Source: Neckera pumila
Lineage: Eukaryota; Streptophyta; Bryopsida; Hypnales; Neckeraceae
Direction: 5' to 3'
NCBI GenBank assembly: GCA_963969595.1
Contig: OZ018410.1
Span: forward strand, 43,195,413-43,259,412
DNA: 64,000 nt
Shown: positions 36,701-49,459 of the stretch, one piece after another
Layout: every line of letters starts with the position of its first letter
Position numbering within the stretch: the first letter of the stretch is position 1
Notes under the pieces: generated by a model
What the model was told of the DNA's origin: nothing
What the model saw: only the letters and a program-made list of their open reading frames with translations
Databases searched by the model: none
Program-made: the position numbers and the translations under genes

Positions 36701-39700
36701 TTAAACATAGTATCTTTTATCCCATTTTTTTGGATTTATTTCTTTTATTTTGAATGCCTTTTAGTTTGAACTGGCTTTTTTTTATCATGCAATTATTTCT
36801 ACAAAGAGATTGCAAGATCAAACCAAGAGTAGGGTGATTTATCTTTTAAGGTCGAGAGTAACTTGACCGCCTGTTGACAAGATCCAAAACTGCAGCACTA
36901 TGTGAAGCCTATTGACATTTTTAAATCAAAATGGGGAGGGGATAACTTATTTTGGGGGGCCGAGAGGTGCCTTATTAGCCTATTAAAGGGATCAAATTTG
37001 TAGCATCGTGCAATATCCAAAGAAATGTCAACTCTTAGGATTTTCAAAATTTTTGTTATAGGCTTCATCACATTGTTTCTCTTGCAAGGATGGAATGCTG
37101 AAGAAATGGCAAACATGCCATCATGCAACCTATCCAAAATAGATCCTACAAATGGTTGTAGTAACTGGGTGTTTGACATAATGATTTGTCTGCCGCCACC
37201 TGTGATGACTACATTTGAGCCTTCATATAGATGACAAATTATTAAACATTCTTCAATGGCAAAACACTAGGATAGATCCATCTAAAGAAGACTTGAAGTT
37301 AAGAGACGCTAGATGCAATGGTATTTGAAGAAGATTGTAAAGGCATCAAATGTCCTTTTTGGAGCATTTAACATTGCAACTCGTATTTTCACACTTGCAG
37401 GATGAAGAGGTATTTGGCAATAATAAGCTTAAACTTGACCTCCCTATTTTTTTGGATGGTGACTCCCATCAACTGGATAAAATGAGTTTTTCTTAGCCAA
37501 GAGTATTGACTTCGTCCACACTCACACCTACAAAGTTCTGTGAGGAAGCAGAGAACGTGGCTAACTTCGAACAAGTACTACATGTCACTACCACATTGGG
37601 GAGAAATGGTGACACTTTACAATAGTATATTGCAAGATTGTTCCACATGTTGAATTACAAATGTCATGCCCAAAAGCAAAGATCAAACATCACAAAAGGA
37701 TGAAAGACACTCTAACTCTAGTATACCATGGTAGAAAGAAATAGTATAGCGGAAATAAGGATATTATAACAAATTTTTGGTTTTGCCCAAATAATATTCA
37801 CTAATGTATTCAAGGCTCTAACTGCGCTTGGATAATTCACTAGCCTAAAGTACTAGACATTTGGCCTATACAAATGGACATTAATGAGTGTCTCCAAATG
37901 AAGGTCTTCGATATACGCAAAAGTCTACAAAACTATGAATGCCTGTGATCTGAGTTTTCAGCTCCATATCATTAAATTTGGGGACTCCTTACGTAGTAAA
38001 AATCCCTACAACTCAAAACGTGACATATTAGTTTAAATGATTTTTAAATATAAAATGATTTTTGAAAATTTCTAAAATATATAAGATACAATTAAACTCA
38101 AAAGAAGAATCTCAAATAAAAATTTCAAATTCATGCAAGTCATGCTTCAAAAGTTATTGCAAAAGGAAGCTTCGACACTCTTTTTGTGACAATGTTTTAG
38201 TACCAGTCTTTCTTGCAAGATACAAACGATCGAAGTCAATGAATGCTAAAATTTTCAGTAGCCTCCTCAAAACCAACATTTGACAAGTCAAGGTCAAGTT
38301 CCCTTGCAACTTCTCATTGTGCCAAAATTCCGGACTTTTATATTTCACAATGTATGGTTGGAGTCACGTGGAGGGGCATTGAGGGTCAATAAGAAGAACC
38401 CAGTCACAAAACATTGGCAGTTGCCTACACCTTTTTTCCAAAACATTAGCAACATGGTATCCTGCCTCTTTTGAAGCTTATCTATGTTAATTCATGGTAA
38501 GGGAAAGATAACCTTGATTACTCTTTCCAAGCCTTCAAAACTATAGTTGGCACATCTATTTTCAAGAGCAATAATAGAGATATTCAAAATTTAGATGGAC
38601 TACTTTATGAAACTCATGATTTCAAGTTCAAATACAAAGGATCCATTGATCCAAGCAATGTTTACTTTCATTTAAGAAATCTCCCTTCATTCACCAATAT
38701 AGTGCAAGTGGGAAGAGATGCACTACTAGTAGTACTCACATGGCATGAATCTAATTCAAATAGCCATGGCTAGATAGTGTTATCTCGAATGCCAGTTTTC
38801 TAAAGGTAACCTTCGATGCTCTTACATATAAGATTATTTGTACCTAAATGCAATTAGTTTCTAAAATCTTTACAAATCATTGCCTAAAATGACCTTTTTG
38901 AGTCTTTACAAATGATTAAATAGAATTCTGTAGTAGATTAGACAAATTTAGATAACTATACTAAAAATTATTAGAATGTGAATTTGAGTATAGTCATTAG
39001 TCTATTATTAATTTAGACTATCTAAGTTCTTGTTGGATCTTATTGAGAGTCCTAAAAAGTTCTAGATTCTCTTAGCATGCATATTAAGGTATTGTAAGAA
39101 TAAACTATGACTTTTCAAAGTGTTGAAATAAGAATAATCAAAGACAACCCCTGGTTCTTATGAGTAGAATAATAAAAGACACCCACAAGCATATAAGAGA
39201 CACCTACAAGCAAAAGGAGATTTCAATGTACCAAAGAATGTGTCATCTAGATACCATATACAATAGTTCTAAGTGATTGACATTTTTGTGGTAGATGTTC
39301 AAAAATGGTTTCTTCATCAATTGGTACATATTGACATAGGACATGTATATACTGAGAGCATTTGATCAAGTGGCACTGTTACACACCTAATGCATTCTGT
39401 TATGCCTTCACTTTGGATTCATATTGAACTACCAAAAATCATATCAAATATAAGGTAGGAAGTCCATAAAGCACTTGGGCTCTAAAAACATCCACCTCAT
39501 GAAATGTGCACTACTTGTACATTTTGCTTTCTCATTGCACCAACAATGTACAAATAGTGTAAATTTCAAGAGGTGGATGCTTTTAATGACAATGTCCTTG
39601 AACTTCAAAAATTCATAACTAATTCCGCAAAGCTCCAAAAAACATGAAAAAACTTTGGTTAGATGCCAACTCCATTTGTCTTTCATTTATTGAATAATAT

Positions 39701-39900
39701 TTCAAGAAGTTTAACCTCCCCAAGTTAATTTCCAGCTCTTAAATGGGCGCATTATGGACCTCCTACCTTAACATTTTACTGTAAAACCTGCCAAGTGCCC
39801 ATCATCAAGGATCACCTAAGGTGTTTGCACCCAAAATTCCCACTTGAAATGAATGCAATCTGTGCAATTCAGATCGATGAGTGATGACCAAGCTTTGCCC
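36701..39900. pseudogene. Decayed, unrecognised coding remnants in AT-rich DNA
   Basis: Several stretches look once-coding. 37025-37234 (plus) encodes 69 residues with a signal-peptide-like start (MSTLRIFKIFVIGFITLFLL) and four Cys. 37380-37720 has a mostly open frame with stops. 38492-38773 is open for about 94 codons (GSIDPSNVYFHLRNLPSFTN) without a Met. None matches a family I know, and the frames do not join. The end of the region (39590-39780) is a diverged copy of 27090-27290. A degraded transposon is the likeliest origin. Confidence 0.35.
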
Positions 39901-40521
39901 TCGTTCCCAGAATATGACCACTTCAGTAAAACTACAGCTGCAACCATTAATGCAAAACCCGAAGTCACCACAAATTATTAGCATATATTTACTGCAGAAT
40001 ATATATCTACTCTGGATCCACTACCCGTACACCCAACTGATCAGAGGATTAAACGGTTATCTGTTACCCAGAAAATTCAGCAGTGTCCCAGCTAACTTAA
40101 ACATTAACTCGCAGAAATCCGAGTGGAGTTCTGCATTTAATTATCAAGGACTCTCTGATGACGACTCATAAATCTGCACTAAAAAAATCCACAATGAATA
40201 GACATGTTTGAGTTACCAGAGGAGAGAAAGTGCCATTCAGAGTTGGACCAGGCATTGAACAAGAGTGCTGAATAAAATGTATCATTCACTGCACGGGGAA
40301 ATTTTACTGCTGTTATTCAGCCATTGAAAAACACGTTTCAGATGCCCATCGTATCACAGAAGTCCGGCAAGACTTGCGGAGTTCATCAATTCAATCCCAC
40401 GTTCAAACCAGCAAGCCAAGATTCGGGTCTTCTACAAAGAGTTATTGTGCAGCGGTTCATGCAGAAGAACTGCAAGGATAATAATTGTCTCAGAATGCAA
40501 GGAAATAGGCGTTGCTCCTGA

Positions 40522-42306
40522 TCAATTCTTCAGAGAGACAGGGCTGCCAAGCAGTTCGCTAAGTTCTTGCTCCAATAAACTTACCAACTCTGCCTTGCTC
40601 CGTCGGTACACCCACACACTGTCATTCGCCATCCAATCAAACCTTGCCGGCCCACTGGCATTCATGAAGAGGACTAATGTCAGACGCATATCAAAAGTTT
40701 CTCCACCACGATGCATCTCAGTATTCCAAGGAATTCAAGTCCCAATCCTTCAGATTTCCAGGTTAAGATTCACTTCCAAAAATGAACTTGCAGAACAAAA
40801 TAATCCCTGAGAGCTATACAATATCGTAAATGATGCTACTTAGGATTAGAATAGGATGCTGACTATAAGTAAAGAACAGTACACCAATGCTACAAGTGCT
40901 ACTCAATCTGGTATAATGTACCAACCACATACGCACATGCTCAGTGATAGAAATCAGCGTAAATGTCAGACAACACAAACCTCACAGGTGATGACAACCA
41001 AATTTGACGATTTGGAGTCTGTTTGTTAAGCACATATGTGCCTAGATCTCCAAGTCTAACCGTCATGACACCATCCTGCATAGTCAACCGTCTGTGAGTA
41101 ATATCGTTTTTGTGAATAATGTTTTCAACAGTCAAAGAAGCTCAGCCAACAGCGCAAAATATTCCAAACAATCCCAAGCACATGATCCATTCATCAGTTA
41201 CAAGTTACAACACTTGGTTGTTACGCTAGTTCATTAAAGTTAAACCGTGCTGACGTGTATATTGCCCCAGAACTTGATTGATGGACTAAAAAGCTTAATA
41301 TCTAGTTAATTATTCCCATGAATTGTGAGGTTCAATACTAGATGTACGTACCGAGTAATCCATGTCAAACCCATCAACGTCCAAATTTTCTCCATATACC
41401 TGCAACAGCAAATATCACAGTAATGTCCATCAGGGTAGTTACATTCGACTCTGCAATGCAATTCGGTCACAAATCCATCGTAAACCCTGCGGTGATAAAC
41501 TTGGTATCACACGAGTGAAAGTGAAAGCCCTCTCTGGAGTGTTAGCTGATACTTACCTCAATTTTTTCTTGCAACATATCTAAGGTGTCATTCGCTACCG
41601 AATGAAACGTCCTCTCCGAAATCAATGCACTGTAAAAGAACGCAAGTAAACACCACGTACTTAAGACTATTTGCGTGTTCTTCATACCAGCAAGCTCCAA
41701 GCACCTTCTGAACGATTTGTAGTGTGGCGCTAATAATTCATTCAGAGTAAGATCAACACGGACGTTGAAAATCCAGTGCATTGGTACAAATTCCACTATT
41801 CACGAAACCCAATTCTACATTGCTAACAAACATCCGAGGGCAAACCTAGCGAATATCAAATTTGAACGACATTGTTAGAACACTACGTATGGGATAAACA
41901 CTACGTATGGGATAAAGACTACGTATGAAGTAAACACTTCTCCACTGTCGAATCCTTTTTAGCACCAAAGCCAGAGGAAGAGAATCGATCATTAAACTCT
42001 ATCAAATTAGGGTATTCAAAAGACCCCAGCATATAAAAACTAAAGAAACACTCCCCCCAACGCCAAAAGTGAGTATGAAGAGCAGCCCTACCCGGATTCA
42101 CCCTCGCCACCGGAACTGAACCATCTCAATTGAACCCGCAGCGGTTGCAAAGCCTCTCTCGGTCCCACAATCCAAGAAGACGAGCTCCAAACTCGTGAGC
42201 TCAAACCCGCCGGTGACGAAGAAGACGACATAATTGCTGATAGCGACCGACAGAGCGACGAGTACAAAGGCCGACGCAACAATAGCAGAGCCTTGGTGGC
42301 CATCAT
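40522..42306 (-). CDS. FH: Frataxin, mitochondrial iron-sulfur cluster assembly protein, five exons
   Basis: Exons are 42306-42092, 41629-41557, 41399-41352, 41075-40981 and 40654-40522. All introns are GT-AG and all phases agree, giving 187 residues, the usual plant length. The N-terminus ([18 protein letters not shown]) is Arg/Ser-rich and lacks acidic residues, as in a mitochondrial transit peptide. The mature part has the acidic first helix and loop ([20 protein letters not shown], then [10 protein letters not shown]), which in this family contacts iron, and the beta-sheet hallmark [20 protein letters not shown] followed by FDW. Frataxin stimulates cysteine desulfurase in iron-sulfur cluster assembly in the matrix. 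An in-frame ATG at 42456 would add 50 residues; I prefer 42306 because the transit peptide then starts normally. Intron 1 contains a three-copy 18-bp repeat. The gene looks intact. Confidence 0.95.
41881..41934. repeat. Three-copy 18-bp tandem repeat in frataxin intron 1
   Basis: CACTACGTATGGGATAAA occurs twice exactly and a third time with four changes (GACTACGTATGAAGTAAA). It lies within intron 1, about 250 bp from exon 2. Confidence 0.85.
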
Positions 42307-45300
42307 AAATCGACGATCGGCTGTCCTCCAATACAATCCAAATGTCTCCAAATGCGCGAAGCTCCCGAAGGTTTGAAATCTTGGGTAAAGTCGATCGAAA
42401 CAATACTGAGAAAGCACATTAGTCTGTGAAGGGCTTTGGAGGTTGGAGGGAGCCAATTCATCAAAGAGTTGAAGTGTTAGAGAGGTCGGAGAGGCGACTC
42501 CATTGAGTGGTGATCTGTGAGAAATTCAAAAGTGCGACGGAAACGGAAATGTAAAGCGTGGACACTACTCGAAACAGGGCGGAAGCGAATTTGGACAGAG
42601 GAGCGTGGAGTGCAGACTTCAAAGACGTCATGCAGTTAGGTTGAGAACCGGAGGACTTCACCAAAAGCGGGTATGTTATGCCTCTCGGTGTACGCATGTA
42701 GATTAGCATTTGGATTAGATTATTTTACTTTGTTGACACCATTCTTAACATTAACCCTTAAACGACGCGGCTGTTTTTTGGTTGATGAATGACAAAGAAT
42801 CTTTTTATGTAGGATAGGAGTGTAACTGTTCATCTTTCAAATTTTGTTACAAAAAGGAGAGATCTTACATAGTAGTTTGACTTCCAATGAGTATTTTTAT
42901 TTTTATTTTTAAAAGTAATGATGTCACACAACAACAAAAGGACAATTTCCATAGTCATTAGCCTAGCATTTAATCCTTAAAGGATGGACCCATGACCACT
43001 GATTTCAAGCCTCACTGCTTATCACTCAATTTTATATCATTTTGCAACTAGATTTGAATGAAAAATTTTATATTTATTTTTCAGAGAAGGAACGACATAT
43101 CTTCTATTCTTCATTAATTTTTTAGATTTTTTGCAAAATTTTTTTTTTTTGCGAATTTTTGAAGAAAAAATGAAGAAAAATCATATCAAATAGAAAACTA
43201 TTTCAAAAAATCTGAAATTTTCACCATGTGTGTACAATACAATGACAAACATTATAGTGTAAATTCAATTTCTGTATCATTCTATAAATAGAAAATAATC
43301 AATACCTTAAATGAGGCTGTTTGTTTGTTTGTTTGTTTGTTTGTTTTGTTTGTTTGTTTTGTTTGTAGCGTGGACAACTTCTTGACCGTGCGTCCCCCGA
43401 CCGCGTACTTGGTATCATCGGAAAGCTCTTACCAAGGAGGGGTGCACCGGCTTGGTTTCGTGGCGTTTGGAGCGGTGGTGCAAAAGTTATTGAATTTCAA
43501 AGTATTTATTAATTAAAAAATTAGAAAATTACTTTTACTTTGATTTTGGTGGCGTTCTTGGTACTGGGAGTGGAACCGGGAGTAGAACTGGGAGTAGAAC
43601 CGGAAGTAGAACTAGGAGTGGAACCGGGAGTAGATGAAAATTGGGCCAACGGCACAGGGCCACAATAGTAAACATTGAAAATACATCCAAAGTTCAAATT
43701 GCAATAAAATATTCAATATTAGGAATTTTTCAAGATTCAAATTGGAGTAGAAACTAGAGTAGATTGATGACTTTTGTTTTGTAAATTGGGCTCAAGCTCA
43801 AAAAATATCTTCTTTGTAGAGAAATTTCAAATTTAGAGCAATAAGCAACAACTTCCCAAAATACATTAAAATAGTATATTTTGTGACCCGTTTTTTTTAC
43901 TAACTTTTCATTCACTTGAAGACAAACATTGGGAAGACTGCAAACTCAATTGAAGATTCTTCATAACCCATCATAGAAGGTCAACAAGGGAAAGGAGGAT
44001 GGAAAAATGCTTCCAATCGCTTTTCATCTTTCCTAGATTGTCATCCAAACACCACTGAGTGGCGTTGGTGGTGTTCTAGGGTTAAGGTTAGAGGATGCTT
44101 CATACATCATTTCAAGTCCCAATTTTTTAAGTCCCACCAAATTCCAACTTCTTTAGGTTGTAGATGGTAAATAAAAAATATCAAATATAAAACTTGGGAT
44201 TTCATAGTGCGAAGGTCGAAGTCCCAACTTGTCTCTTGAAATATACTTTATAGCAATCAAATACCTAAATAATGGATCAAAAAGTGAAAAACTCATTCCA
44301 TGGCTTTTAAATAGCACTTATATGGTAAACTTCAACATATCAGTTTGCATTTAATAGGTAAAACATTCTTTAAAAGCCAATTGACTACCTTTTTAATATT
44401 TTTTTGCTTGTAACAATGTTTAATTTAAAGATAGAGATAGTTTTGGCTTCATCAATTTGTCCTAGCCATTTGATTACTCCATCATTTTTTATATTATCCT
44501 CTTTATTGTATTTTTTTTTTATCATAAGTCTATCAATCTCCAAAGGACAACTATTCCTCAAAACCACAATTGAAAATTTTGATAGGTTCCTATGAAGTCA
44601 AATTTGAATGGGTCTTTTCACTCAAAAGATTTACTAAAGTTTTTAGAAATATTTTTGGAAAGAAAAGACATTTTGGGAAGCAAATGCTAAACCCAATGTT
44701 GCTTTTGAAATTTGTCTAATATTTTATTACCATGATTTAGTATGCAAATGTCAAAAAAATCCATGCACACTCCACAAATCACATTCTACAAATCAAAATT
44801 TGTTGACCCTTAATTTGTTAGGATAAAGGTCAAAATGAATTTTCATTTTTGCAATGCCACATTTGATATTGCAACAATTTATACAACTTTTAGGAAAAAC
44901 AAACTTTAATAAGCCCCATTGATGTTTGTAACAAATTATAATTTTTTTGAAAAATAAATGTATTTTGGAGTGCCACATTTGATATTTTCATTCTACTATA
45001 AATAGTGACACAATCCTAGATGTGTTGTGACTTATACCGTGGAATGTTCGTAAGTAAGGAAAAATGGATAGACTTATCCACATGTATACATTCATCCACA
45101 AAATAATCTACTATTAGAAAATCATATATTATGCCAAAATCAGATTAGATTCTCGCAAAAATTTGCCCTAAAAAAATTTGCTTGTTGTCCTAGATTGAAT
45201 TTAGATCCTCAGAAGAAGCAATGAGCATACAAAAAAAACAAGCAAGCAAAAACCTACATATTTAAGTTTCATTAGCAAGTTTCAAAGATTATAATTTTGT

Positions 45301-45402
45301 TGTTGTGGTTTCATTGTAGATTTGCAACCAAATTTGGCATAAAGTGGTTTCAAGCCTCTACCTTAATTGGCTCTAGAACTCCCTGTGAGAGCACTCTACT
45401 TC
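42307..45402. other. Frataxin upstream region and AT-rich intergenic DNA
   Basis: 42307-42720 is the likely promoter and leader of frataxin. Two left-end motifs of the TTAA family lie in the same orientation, at 42751 (TTAACCCTTAAACGACGCGG) and 42970 (TTAATCCTTAAAGGATGGAC), with no right ends found. A dispersed repeat block covers 43300-43670. The rest is AT-rich with no supported gene. Confidence 0.45.
43300..43670. repeat. Dispersed repeat block, copy 1 (related copies at 61523 and 61897)
   Basis: The block starts CAATACCTTAAATGAGGCTG, passes through a (GTTT)n tract and a GC-rich part (GACCGTGCGTCCCCCGACCG), and ends with six or so 12-bp units of the type GGGAGTAGAACC, then GGCACAGGGCCACAATAGT. 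The copy at 61523 aligns along its whole length. Confidence 0.75.
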
Positions 45403-48400
45403 CTACAAAAACTTCCGAGGCTCATTGTCGGTGAAGCCCCCAAACCTAGATGACAACGCTTCCTTGAAATTCTTGGGGTCCAAGTTGACCGATTTCCTCC
45501 CGGCTGCAATATCTTTCTCTCTATCCCATGGTTTCCAGGGGTGATTCACCTTCCACTCGGGCTCCTTCTCGCCATCTCCTTGCTTCGCAACCCCGCCTTC
45601 CTTCTCCGCCTTCTTCGTTTTCTTCTTCTTGCCACCTGCTGCCCTCTCAGCATGATGCTTCTCCACCAGCGACTGAGACCTTTTGTGCGAGTTATACGAG
45701 TCCATCAGTTGTGCTTCCTTTGCTGCTCTCTCCTTCTCACGTTCTTCCAACTCTTCCGCTGGACCGTTCGTGAGAGCAGCTTGCTTATATGCTTCCAAGT
45801 ATCTGAGTTCAATCCACGCATCTGACGTCATTAACTAGAATAATTGGCAGAAGAATATAATCAAAGCTGAAACGAATTTCAGTGAAGATTTTGGAAGGCC
45901 AAAATGACACTGGTAGCAGGTAGTCAGCATTTACAAATCTTGGAAATCAGTCCACCTAGAGGAGAAAAGCAGTCGTAGGAATGAGAAACAATAAATGAAA
46001 CATTGACCTTGTTGAAGAGAAACAAAATGCGAACTTACTGCATTTTTGCCTTCTGAGCTTTGTCGGCCGGCGTGTCGGTCCAAATGCTTGTATCACCACG
46101 GCCACTCTTTTCAGATTTACTGAAGAAAGTATTTTGTTGAGCAGGTGGTCCACCAGCCTGTGAGAACATTTGGAGAAGTAATAAGAAAGAAGAACTCATG
46201 TATATTGATATTAAGATGTCTCATGACAGCAAGCGTAAGATGTCCACCAATCATATGGTACTTCGAAGGGGGAGAGGGCACACCTGTCTCTCAGGAGGAA
46301 GTTTTGTCATCCATTCATCTCTGGCCACTTCTTGAGGACCTCTTAGCAGCTCGTCATCACCCTCTTCTTCCTCTCCTGTGAAATGGATACCATCACTTAG
46401 CAGCTCAATTAAAATGAACACCAAATTACACCAAGTGGTTCAAGGTCGCAAAGCTTGAACACATCTTTGACATCAAATTCAAAAGCAGTTCCTGATTTTA
46501 CCAAACTAGATTAGTTAGTGCTCCCATGTTTACCTCGAAGACGCCTCCACTGAGCAGCCTCTCGTTTTGCCTGCAATTCAGCCTGCAGAGGTACAAATCA
46601 ATTAATTAAAAACTCGAGGTCAATTTCACTCTGAAGACGAGGCACGTATAAGTGAACAGCAGTTTCATTCAATATAAAAGCAGAATTTAGTGCTTACAGC
46701 AAATTCTTCACGGGCCACCTCCTCAGCAACCTTGCGGTCAATCTCAGCTTTCTGAATCCACCCCATCCAAAACCCATTATAAGACATCACCATGGGTACA
46801 AACTTTCATGAGTCACATTGAAAGGCGTAGGACTGTCTATTAATGATCACAAGGACTTCACAAGGCAAAAAATTGAATTAACAACTTAAGGACCCTTCAG
46901 ACGCTCAGCAAGAGACAACTCCGTTTTTGCAAGCACAAACCTTCGTGGGATCTTGAAGGTCTTTAAATGCCTTATTCAGTGCCATGAAGGCCTCGTGTGC
47001 TTGTGGATGGTCACACTTATCAGGATGCACCAGTAAAGACAACTTCCAATACCTGAAAAATTATCCACAAATATCCAGCAGCAAATTAGAACATGAGAAC
47101 AATCCTTGTATCTTCCAAAAAGATTTGAAGTCAATAAGTGAAAGCAACGGATCACATTCAACTCATAGCAGAATGGACTCACTTTTTCTTCAAGACAGCA
47201 GGTTCAACATCTGACTTCACGCCCAGCAAGTCATACGCGTTCTTCATGTCACGAGAAAGCATTCGGGTCACCTGTAAAGCCAGCGATCAAGTCAGACTCT
47301 GACAGAAAAAAATTGAGTATCACTGCAGCAATTCATCCTACAACCAACTAAAGTAACCAGGAACCGAGGACGTTGATACTAGAAATTCGAACTAACAAGT
47401 ACACATAAAAGATGCTCTCGCTGAGGTATTTTGCATACCTCTTCAAATCGTTCCGCATCGTTAGCGGATGCAGCCTCCGCCACCACTGTTGCAGGGGCAG
47501 GTCCGATCAAAGGATCATTCTCGAGCTCCAATTCCGCCTCTCTAAAATATGCAATTACAGAAAAACCTCTAAATTTACATGATAAATACTGACTGCTAAC
47601 ATGGACGGGAATAGAGTACATGCTCAAAATGATAAAAGTCATAATATGCTCAGTGATAAGACGTGCAGTCCAGTTTGCACCATCATACCTGAGGCGGGCC
47701 TCGGCTTCTGAAAGTCGGGCAGCTGCTGCTAACATGTCCGCAGATGGCATTGCTGGACCCATGACCCTATTCCTCAAAGCATCATCGTATAAATCATTGA
47801 AGACACATCGAACCCACATCAATCACACATTTTGACAAAAACATAAGCAAATAATGCCAAACCCTAATCAGGAGCAGATATTGACGAGCTTAATGGATCT
47901 TAATGACAGCATACCTGCGTTTCACTTCCACGGGACTGGGCTCAGTATCTAAAGTGGCCAAGCTTTCCACATCTATTCTCGCTACAGGCACAGCAGGAGT
48001 AGTTGCGGCAAGTTCGTTGAAAACAGGGGCAAGACGTTTCATTGTTGATTCTGCACCTTTAGGTAGTAAATGAGTCCCTGCTGAGAAACTAAGGTTGAGG
48101 GCTGAAAATAACTTCTTGAGAAGTACAACAAGCCCTCTATTTGGCAAACCGCTAATATCGACTGCTTGGCCACTATCAATCATCTCTAGTAGCTGCAGCA
48201 AGCCACAAGAAAAAATAATTAGTTATGAATCAAACTGCCAGAGCCAGAATATATCACGTAGTGTTAGGGTAGGAAAAGATTATCAATTCGATGCCCAACC
48301 GAAAGTATACCTGCCCAAGATCTTTGGCCTCATTTGGAAAATTTGAGTAAATTTCTGCTACGATGTCCTCTGGCTTCAACACGACATCTAACTCCGAGCC

Positions 48401-48625
48401 TGACGATGACTCGTCCAATTTCTCCTTTCTTCGCCTCCGCTCCTTGTCCTTCCGCTTCTCCTTTCTGAGCCGTTTGCGGTCTTTCCGGTCCTTCTCATGT
48501 TCCTTGTCTTTCCTGGAGGAGCTCTTTCTTCTCGGTTCAATAGCTTCATCACTAGAGTCGCTTTCGTGCTTCTTTTTGCGCCCCTTCCCGTCTCTTCTAG
48601 AGGACCGCCTCTCTCTTTCTGTCAT
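45403..48625 (-). CDS. J-domain protein with GPALPP-like motifs and C-terminal DUF3752, eleven exons
   Basis: Exons are 48625-48311, 48192-47915, 47772-47689, 47541-47439, 47271-47183, 47052-46941, 46751-46698, 46582-46534, 46375-46284, 46157-46039 and 45802-45403. All are GT-AG with matching phases, 564 residues in total. Residues 1-80 are Arg/Lys/Glu/Ser-rich, as in splicing-related proteins. GPALPP-like motifs appear as VMGPAMPS and PLIGPAP (about 200-240). The J domain spans about 271-327, with HPD at 299-301 intact, so it could stimulate an Hsp70. The C-terminus is DUF3752-like: [42 protein letters not shown] and [14 protein letters not shown] nuclear role, perhaps in RNA processing, is inferred from this layout. 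Exon 3 could instead start at 47766, dropping two residues. A leader intron probably ends at TTTCAG near 48653. Confidence 0.92.
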
Positions 48626-49459
48626 ACTGGTCGTTACTTCAACAACAACATGCCTGAAACATCACAAAACAATCCAGTCAAGCATGGCGTTACGACTCAG
48701 GTTCACAGCATCAGCCTGTGCTTGAAACCTGGTTGGCGAATAATCGCCATTCCGCATCCACTCTGAATTGTCCATGCAGACCATAGTCGTTTGAACAAGC
48801 ACTCTAATCACTTTCAGAGTCGCAGCTAATCCGATACAGCAATTACCCTGGCGAACCTTAATAAGGTGTCCCCGCGACTCAATCGGCGAACTCGCTCTCG
48901 GAAACAAATCATGAAACAAAATACGGAAAACTACCGATTAACCCTAATCACACATGAATACCCCAATATGCTTCTTCCCATAGTCATGTAAACATAAACG
49001 CAACAAGCACCACAGGGGCTCTCAATCATCACATTACAAAGATCCTGAAAACCCCCGTAAGCTCCGATTCCTCTGACGTCCGCGGAACACAATCCACCAT
49101 ACCAACCCAGCCAGAAAACATCGCTACAATCATTGCAAAAAACCAAAGACGGCGACAAGTAGCTTAATCGATCACTGACCTCGAGCACCATCTTCGCCGG
49201 CTGTACAAGAGGTGCAAATTCTGCAGCAGAAACCGAAAATCGAGAAGTTTCACTGCTCCAATTGCCCGCAATCAGTTCGTCCACAATCAAAAATTTCCGG
49301 AAGAGTGGAATACCAATGCCCGAGTCCCGGGAGGCTCGCTTCTACGCAACATGGATGAACAGAAGATCGGCTATCAGGATGAACGAAAACTCCGTCCGTC
49401 GTCAGCACAGTGAGTATCGACCAATTAACGGCAAGACGACACGAGCAGGTAGTTTTTGA
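48626..49459 (-). promoter_or_regulatory. Leader and promoter region of the J-domain gene
   Basis: A likely untranslated exon near 49190 (minus strand, ...GGTGCTCGAG then GTCAGTG) and an acceptor at 48653 suggest a leader intron of about 530 bp. Frames on either strand here are short and unsupported. No clear TATA box was picked out. Confidence 0.35.

Noticed and set aside
42098..42403. Minus-strand frame of 101 codons with a membrane-like segment
   Set aside because: It is the shifted reading of frataxin exon 1; the frataxin frame splices in phase to four conserved exons.
45528..45825. Two plus-strand Ser/Pro/Leu-rich frames
   Set aside because: They are antisense to the last exon of the J-domain gene, whose DUF3752-like motifs are clear.
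48363..48725. Plus-strand Ser/Arg/Phe-rich frame of 120 codons
   Set aside because: It is antisense to the Lys/Arg/Glu-rich first exon of the J-domain gene.
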